Origin: JAHJQZ01 sp963675235
Lineage (GTDB): Bacteria > Pseudomonadota > Alphaproteobacteria > Rhizobiales > Devosiaceae
Length of the DNA: 64,000 bases
Reading direction: 5' to 3'
NCBI GenBank assembly: GCA_963675235.2
Contig: CAXXFU010000004.1
Span: 558,001-622,000 of the forward strand
Shown: in pieces, positions 60,243-64,000 of the stretch
Numbering within the stretch: position 1 is the first letter of the stretch
Layout: each line of letters opens with the position of its first letter
Notes under the pieces: model-generated
Databases searched by the model: none
What the model was told of the DNA's origin: nothing
What the model saw: only the letters and a program-made list of their open reading frames with translations
Program-made: the position numbers and the translations under genes

Positions 60243-61712
60243 TCACCTGGCCGCGATAAGAGCATCCAACCGATCGAAGGTCATGGGCGCCTCGGTCAAC
60301 ACGATGAAGTCATCGAGCACTGCTGCACGCAAAACCGGATCGTCTATCGAGTGTCCCCAGAACGCCGCTTCACCAAGATAAGCCGCAATCATCGCCTCCC
60401 GGCCGGCAGCTGACCCGTCGTCGACAGCACCAATGGCAGCTATCCTTTCGACAATGTCGGCTGCATCACGCGGCGGATAGTTCTCGGCACCCGGATAGCG
60501 CCCGAGGTAGAAAACCAGCCAGGCCGCAAGCGACAGCGTCATCAGCGGCGCCGGTTTGCCGTAGCGTTCCATATAGGCCGTCAGGCGGTCGAGATTGCGT
60601 GTCTGGTATTTGACCAGGCCATTGAGGCTGATGTCGTACCAGAGATGCCGAATGAAGGGATTTGCGAAGCGCCGGCGGACCGCCGCAGCGAAGGCCTTCA
60701 GTTCATCGCTCGGCAAGCTCTGGAACGGAATCACCTCGTCTTTCAGCAACCGGTCAAGAAAGCGCGTGCCGGCTTTGGTGGAAACGGCTTCGCCAACCGT
60801 CTCGATTCCCGAGATCAAGGCCAAGGGACACAGTCCGGTATGGGCGCCGTTGAGGATCGCGACCTTCCGGGCCTTATATGGTGTGGCGTCAGGAACAACG
60901 ATTGTGTCCGGATCCCAATCTGCGAGCGGCAGGCGCAGATCCGGTTGGCCGGGCTTTTGTTCGATCACGAAGAAATGGAACATCTCGGCTGCGGCCATAA
61001 ACATGTCGCGATAGCCGAGTTCGGCTTCGAGCGTTTCGACCTCGGTGCGCGGATAGCCAGGCACGATGCGGTCGACGAGCGTGTTGTAGAAGGCATTTGC
61101 CGTTTCGACCCAGCTGATGAATGCCGCCTCCAGCTTCCACTCGCGGGCATGCCGCAGCACGATCTCGCGGAGCATGTCGCCATTGTGATCGATCAGCTCG
61201 CAGGCGATCATCTGCCATCCGAACTCCGGATTGCCGTCGAAATGCTTCCAGCGCTCATGCAACAGCCGAGTCATCTTGGCCGGGAACGAGATCGGCGGGG
61301 CATCGGCATAGGTCACGTCTGCGACATAGGCGATGCCGGAATCCGTGGTGTTGGATACAACAACGGTTATGTCCGGATTGCGCGCGAGCGCCAAAACCGC
61401 ATCCCAGTCCTGGTGCGACGGGATTTCCTCGCGGACGCAGGCAACGATACGGCTTTCGGAAACCGGCTTGTCGTCATCGCCCACGCCGCGCGACAGCACC
61501 GTGTAGAGCCCGTCCTGTTCATTCAGCGAATGCGGATTGCCCTGGGCAATCGGCCGGACAACGACGACTCCCCAATCAAGGCCACCCGCTTCGTTCATGC
61601 GGTCGACTTTCCAGTCGAAGAAGGCCCTGAGGAAATTGCCCTCACCCCATTGCAGAATGTGCGGCGTCGGGCGCGGGCGCGAGCCAAGCAAGGAAGAATC
61701 GAGAGGTTTCAT
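60243..61712 (-). CDS. uxaB: Tagaturonate reductase / mannitol dehydrogenase family
   Basis: A protein of 489 residues. It has the N-terminal Rossmann domain (ILQWGEGNFLRAFFDWKVDR) and the C-terminal domain of long-chain polyol dehydrogenases (KVAILNGAHTGLCPLALISG with the substrate Lys/Asn/His). Together with FRAFFDW and VGEAV this fits UxaB, which interconverts tagaturonate and altronate in galacturonate use. AAGGA lies 10 nt before the ATG at 61712; the ATG at 61739 has no ribosome site. The aldose epimerase and transketolase upstream on the same strand suit a sugar-use cluster. A fructuronate or polyol substrate cannot be ruled out. Confidence 0.88.
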   Translation of the reverse strand: MKPLDSSLLGSRPRPTPHILQWGEGNFLRAFFDWKVDRMNEAGGLDWGVVVVRPIAQGNPHSLNEQDGLYTVLSRGVGDDDKPVSESRIVACVREEIPSHQDWDAVLALARNPDITVVVSNTTDSGIAYVADVTYADAPPISFPAKMTRLLHERWKHFDGNPEFGWQMIACELIDHNGDMLREIVLRHAREWKLEAAFISWVETANAFYNTLVDRIVPGYPRTEVETLEAELGYRDMFMAAAEMFHFFVIEQKPGQPDLRLPLADWDPDTIVVPDATPYKARKVAILNGAHTGLCPLALISGIETVGEAVSTKAGTRFLDRLLKDEVIPFQSLPSDELKAFAAAVRRRFANPFIRHLWYDISLNGLVKYQTRNLDRLTAYMERYGKPAPLMTLSLAAWLVFYLGRYPGAENYPPRDAADIVERIAAIGAVDDGSAAGREAMIAAYLGEAAFWGHSIDDPVLRAAVLDDFIVLTEAPMTFDRLDALIAAR

Positions 61713-61904
61713 CGGGTGAATATCCTTGTTCGCGTGCATCTTTTGTACGTAGCAGTCTCAAAGGCGTCGAGCACCATTTGTGCGTGCTTGGTGCCTTCAA
61801 GACTGCGTGGTTGTTTCTGTCCGCCGATCATCGTCAGCCAGAGCCTGTCTCCCGACAGTGTTCGATGCACATGCCCATATGGCAAACGGTTCGCGGATAC
61901 CAGT

Positions 61905-62945
61905 TCAGGCGTTCTCAATCGAAAAAACAAATCTCATCTGGTGGCGATAGGTCTCTTCCGGCCGCAAGACGACCGGTGGGAAATTCGGATGGTTAGGTGA
62001 GTCCGGAAAGGCCTGGGTTTCCAGAGCAAAGCCGGCAAACTCCCGATATAGCGCACCATCCTTGCCCACAGTCGGTTGGGCCTTGAAATGCGATGCCGTA
62101 TAGAGCTGCACGCCGGGTTGATTTGTAGACAGCGAGAAGCCGCGGCCGCTTTTGGGGTCGAAAGCCTGCGCAGCAAAGCGCATGCTGCCATCATGGCCCG
62201 CAAGGCAGAAATTGTGGTCATAGCCGATACCGGGCCATGCTTGCGCGATCCCGTCACCGATAGCATGCGACGAGTTGAAGTCGTAAGGCGTGCCGGCGAC
62301 AGGCAGCAAGATTCCGGTCGGGATTTTCTCTTCTGTGACTTCGGTAATGGCGTCTGCTGCAATACGCAGCGTCTGGTTCTCGACCCCGCCACTGCCGTGT
62401 CCACCCAGATTCCAGTAGCCGTGATAGATGAGGTTGACGATCGTGCTGCGATCGGTCGTCGCCTCCATCGTCAGCTCCAGCACGCCGTCATCGTCAACAT
62501 GATAGGTCGCGCTCGCATCAAGCGCGCCGGGATAGCCCTGATCGCCATCGGGGCTGTGCAGGCGAAAGGTCACCGCATTGTTGTCGGGATCGGGTTCGGC
62601 GGTCCAGATACGCTTGCCGAAGCCGGGCGCTCCGCCATGCAGATGGTGGGCGCCGTTGTTCGTCGGCAATTGATAGTCGACGCCATCCAGACTGAATTTG
62701 CCGTAAGCGAGACGGTTTGACAGGCGCCCGCAGATCGCCCCCGCGTTGCCGGGATTGGCGACATAGTCCGCCGGGTCGTCGTAGCCGATGACGATATCCT
62801 CGATCTTGCCATGGCGATCCGGCCGCGTCAGTCGCCTCAGGATCGCGCCATAGGTGATGACCTCGATTTCGGTATCGCCGCCTTTCAAGCGAAAGCCATC
62901 CACTTTCTGGTCGCCGATTTCTCCGATGACGGAATGCTCAATCAT
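61905..62945 (-). CDS. galM: Aldose 1-epimerase
   Basis: A protein of 346 residues, normal for GalM. Substrate- and acid/base-side motifs are present: GRLSNRLAYGKF (Arg), NNGAHHLHGG (His), NLIYHGYWNLGG (His of the active site), GYDHNFCLAG, and a Glu near the C-terminal ALETQAFPDSPNH. It interconverts alpha and beta anomers of sugars in the cytoplasm. It lies about 190 nt upstream of the uxaB-like gene and 130 nt downstream of the transketolase, all leftward, and is probably part of one sugar metabolism unit. Confidence 0.94.
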   Translation of the reverse strand: MIEHSVIGEIGDQKVDGFRLKGGDTEIEVITYGAILRRLTRPDRHGKIEDIVIGYDDPADYVANPGNAGAICGRLSNRLAYGKFSLDGVDYQLPTNNGAHHLHGGAPGFGKRIWTAEPDPDNNAVTFRLHSPDGDQGYPGALDASATYHVDDDGVLELTMEATTDRSTIVNLIYHGYWNLGGHGSGGVENQTLRIAADAITEVTEEKIPTGILLPVAGTPYDFNSSHAIGDGIAQAWPGIGYDHNFCLAGHDGSMRFAAQAFDPKSGRGFSLSTNQPGVQLYTASHFKAQPTVGKDGALYREFAGFALETQAFPDSPNHPNFPPVVLRPEETYRHQMRFVFSIENA

Positions 62946-63076
62946 TTTTTTCCATGACGTTTTCCACCCGCGCCAGGCGTCGGTTGGGGTTCTGGACGAA
63001 GCTATTCGGAGAGTTCGCTTGCAGAAGGCAGGCAGGGTTGAGATCCCGGCCCGCCTGCTGCTTTATCTCCAAACCG

Positions 63077-64000
63077 TTATGAACCGGTGTTTGCGATCGT
63101 CGATTTCACGGTTTCGGCGACGCCTTGCGGGGTGATGCCAAATATCTCGAAGAGTGCAGGCGGCGGGCCAGATTCGCCATACTGGTCAAGGCCAACACAA
63201 CCGCCCTCCAGTCCGACATATTTCCGCCAGTACTCGGTTCCGGCAGCTTCCACGGAGACGCGCGGCACGCCGGCCGGCAAAACTTCGGCTTTGTAGGCGC
63301 CATCCTGACGATCGAAGACGAAGGTCGAAGGCATCGAGACCACGCGAGCGTGAACGCCCTGCGAAGCCAGCAAGGCCTGTCCGTCCAACGCCTGTCGGAC
63401 CTCCGCGCCGGTCGCAATGATGACGGCGTCGAGACCGCCTTCAGCCTCGCGGAGAATGTAGCCGCCGCGCTCAATCAGTTCGACTTGCGACGTCTTCCGC
63501 TCGATTGGCGGCAGCACCTGGCGGCTGAGCGACATCAAGGTTGGCGCATCGCGATGCGACATTGCGATTTTCCAGGCCACGGCGGCTTCGGCGGCATCTG
63601 CGGGCCGCCAGACATCGAGGTTGGGAATGAGGCGCAGCGAACCCAATTGCTCGATCGGCTGGTGGGTCGGTCCATCCTCGCCGACGGCAATCGAGTCATG
63701 GGAGAGGGCATAGACCACGCCGATCTTCATCAGGGCAGCCATACGGATGGCGCTGCGCTGGTAGTCCGAGAAAACGAGGTAACCACCACCGAAGGGCCGG
63801 AAGCCGCCATGCAGGTAAATGCCATTCATCATGGCGCCAAGAGCGAACTCGCGCACGCCGCAATAGATGAAATTGCCGCCTTGCTGCGCGGTGACGGGTA
63901 TCGCCTTGTCCCAGATGCTGAGACAGGAGCCAGCCAGATCCGCGGAAGCGCCGACAAGCTCGGGCATCACGTCGCCCAGAATCTGTAGAGTGTTCTGGCT
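63077..64000 (-). CDS. tkt: Transketolase, C-terminal part (runs off the right edge)
   Basis: The 308 codons visible cover the pyrimidine-binding and C-terminal domains. SADLAGS opens the visible part, then GGNFIYCGVREFALGAMMNG (the Glu that activates thiamine diphosphate), ALSHDSIAVGEDGPTHQPIE, YGESGPPPALFEIFGIT and the end. The frame remains open to base 64000, so the gene begins beyond the window; the GTG at 63970 is internal. Transketolase moves two-carbon units in the pentose phosphate pathway or Calvin cycle. It is upstream of galM on the same strand and 130 nt away. Whether this is the housekeeping copy cannot be told. Confidence 0.95.
   Translation of the reverse strand, partial: SQNTLQILGDVMPELVGASADLAGSCLSIWDKAIPVTAQQGGNFIYCGVREFALGAMMNGIYLHGGFRPFGGGYLVFSDYQRSAIRMAALMKIGVVYALSHDSIAVGEDGPTHQPIEQLGSLRLIPNLDVWRPADAAEAAVAWKIAMSHRDAPTLMSLSRQVLPPIERKTSQVELIERGGYILREAEGGLDAVIIATGAEVRQALDGQALLASQGVHARVVSMPSTFVFDRQDGAYKAEVLPAGVPRVSVEAAGTEYWRKYVGLEGGCVGLDQYGESGPPPALFEIFGITPQGVAETVKSTIANTGS

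Noticed and set aside
1..64000. CRISPR arrays, rRNA and tRNA genes
   Set aside because: I looked for regularly spaced repeats, cloverleaf-like segments ending in the T-arm consensus and rRNA blocks, and saw none. A covariance-model search would settle the tRNA question.

Overview
The window looks like chromosome of an alphaproteobacterium, most likely Hyphomicrobiales (Rhizobiaceae/Phyllobacteriaceae-like). The signs are high GC, a giant cyclic beta-glucan synthase, an rkp-type polyketide synthase/alpha-oxoamine synthase locus as in Sinorhizobium K-antigen regions, a DUF1488 gene and several small rhizobial-type proteins. This placement is inferred from gene content; there is no rRNA, and I saw no tRNA.

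Layout. 1-5 kb: end of a restriction island (partial HsdR overlapping an Mrr-type endonuclease, then a tyrosine integrase). 5.4-7.4 kb: an NmrA-type oxidoreductase divergent from a LysR regulator. 7.7-15.6 kb: a copper/metal island with a secreted Met/His-rich protein and a Crp/Fnr-type regulator sharing a palindromic operator. It also holds the leftward run copA - cueR-like regulator - cytochrome c - multicopper oxidase under a clear CueR-type operator, and three small exported metal-associated proteins. 16.5-22.3 kb: a secreted protein, an IS3 scar and a tight three-gene operon (membrane protein and two large exported proteins of unknown role). 22.8-25.5 kb: seven small genes (cold-shock protein, DUF1488, unknowns). 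25.6-34.1 kb: one 2840-residue cyclic beta-1,2-glucan synthase.

34.9-46.3 kb is the most interesting block: an SDR (rkpH-like) divergent from a GNAT-fold acyltransferase, a 2548-residue highly reducing PKS (KS-AT-DH-MT-ER-KR-ACP, no thioesterase; rkpA-like) and, 4 nt downstream, an alpha-oxoamine synthase (rkpG-like). Together they look able to build a methyl-branched fatty chain, release it by decarboxylative condensation with an amino acid, reduce the ketone and N-acylate the amine. That would give a sphingolipid- or ceramide-like lipid, perhaps the lipid part of a surface polysaccharide.

46.6-60 kb is a mosaic of small redox, stress and regulatory units: a wrecked IS3 element; TetR/peroxiredoxin; two SDR paralogues lacking the catalytic tyrosine with DoxX and TetR behind a 16-bp palindrome; a glutamine amidotransferase; a glutaredoxin pair; a Cys-rich MarR whose operator recurs upstream of an AhpD-like gene; HxlR/flavodoxin; and a chromate transporter. 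60.2-64 kb: sugar metabolism (tagaturonate reductase, aldose epimerase, and a transketolase running off the right edge). A 12-base sequence recurs exactly in three intergenic spacers and marks a degenerate dispersed element.
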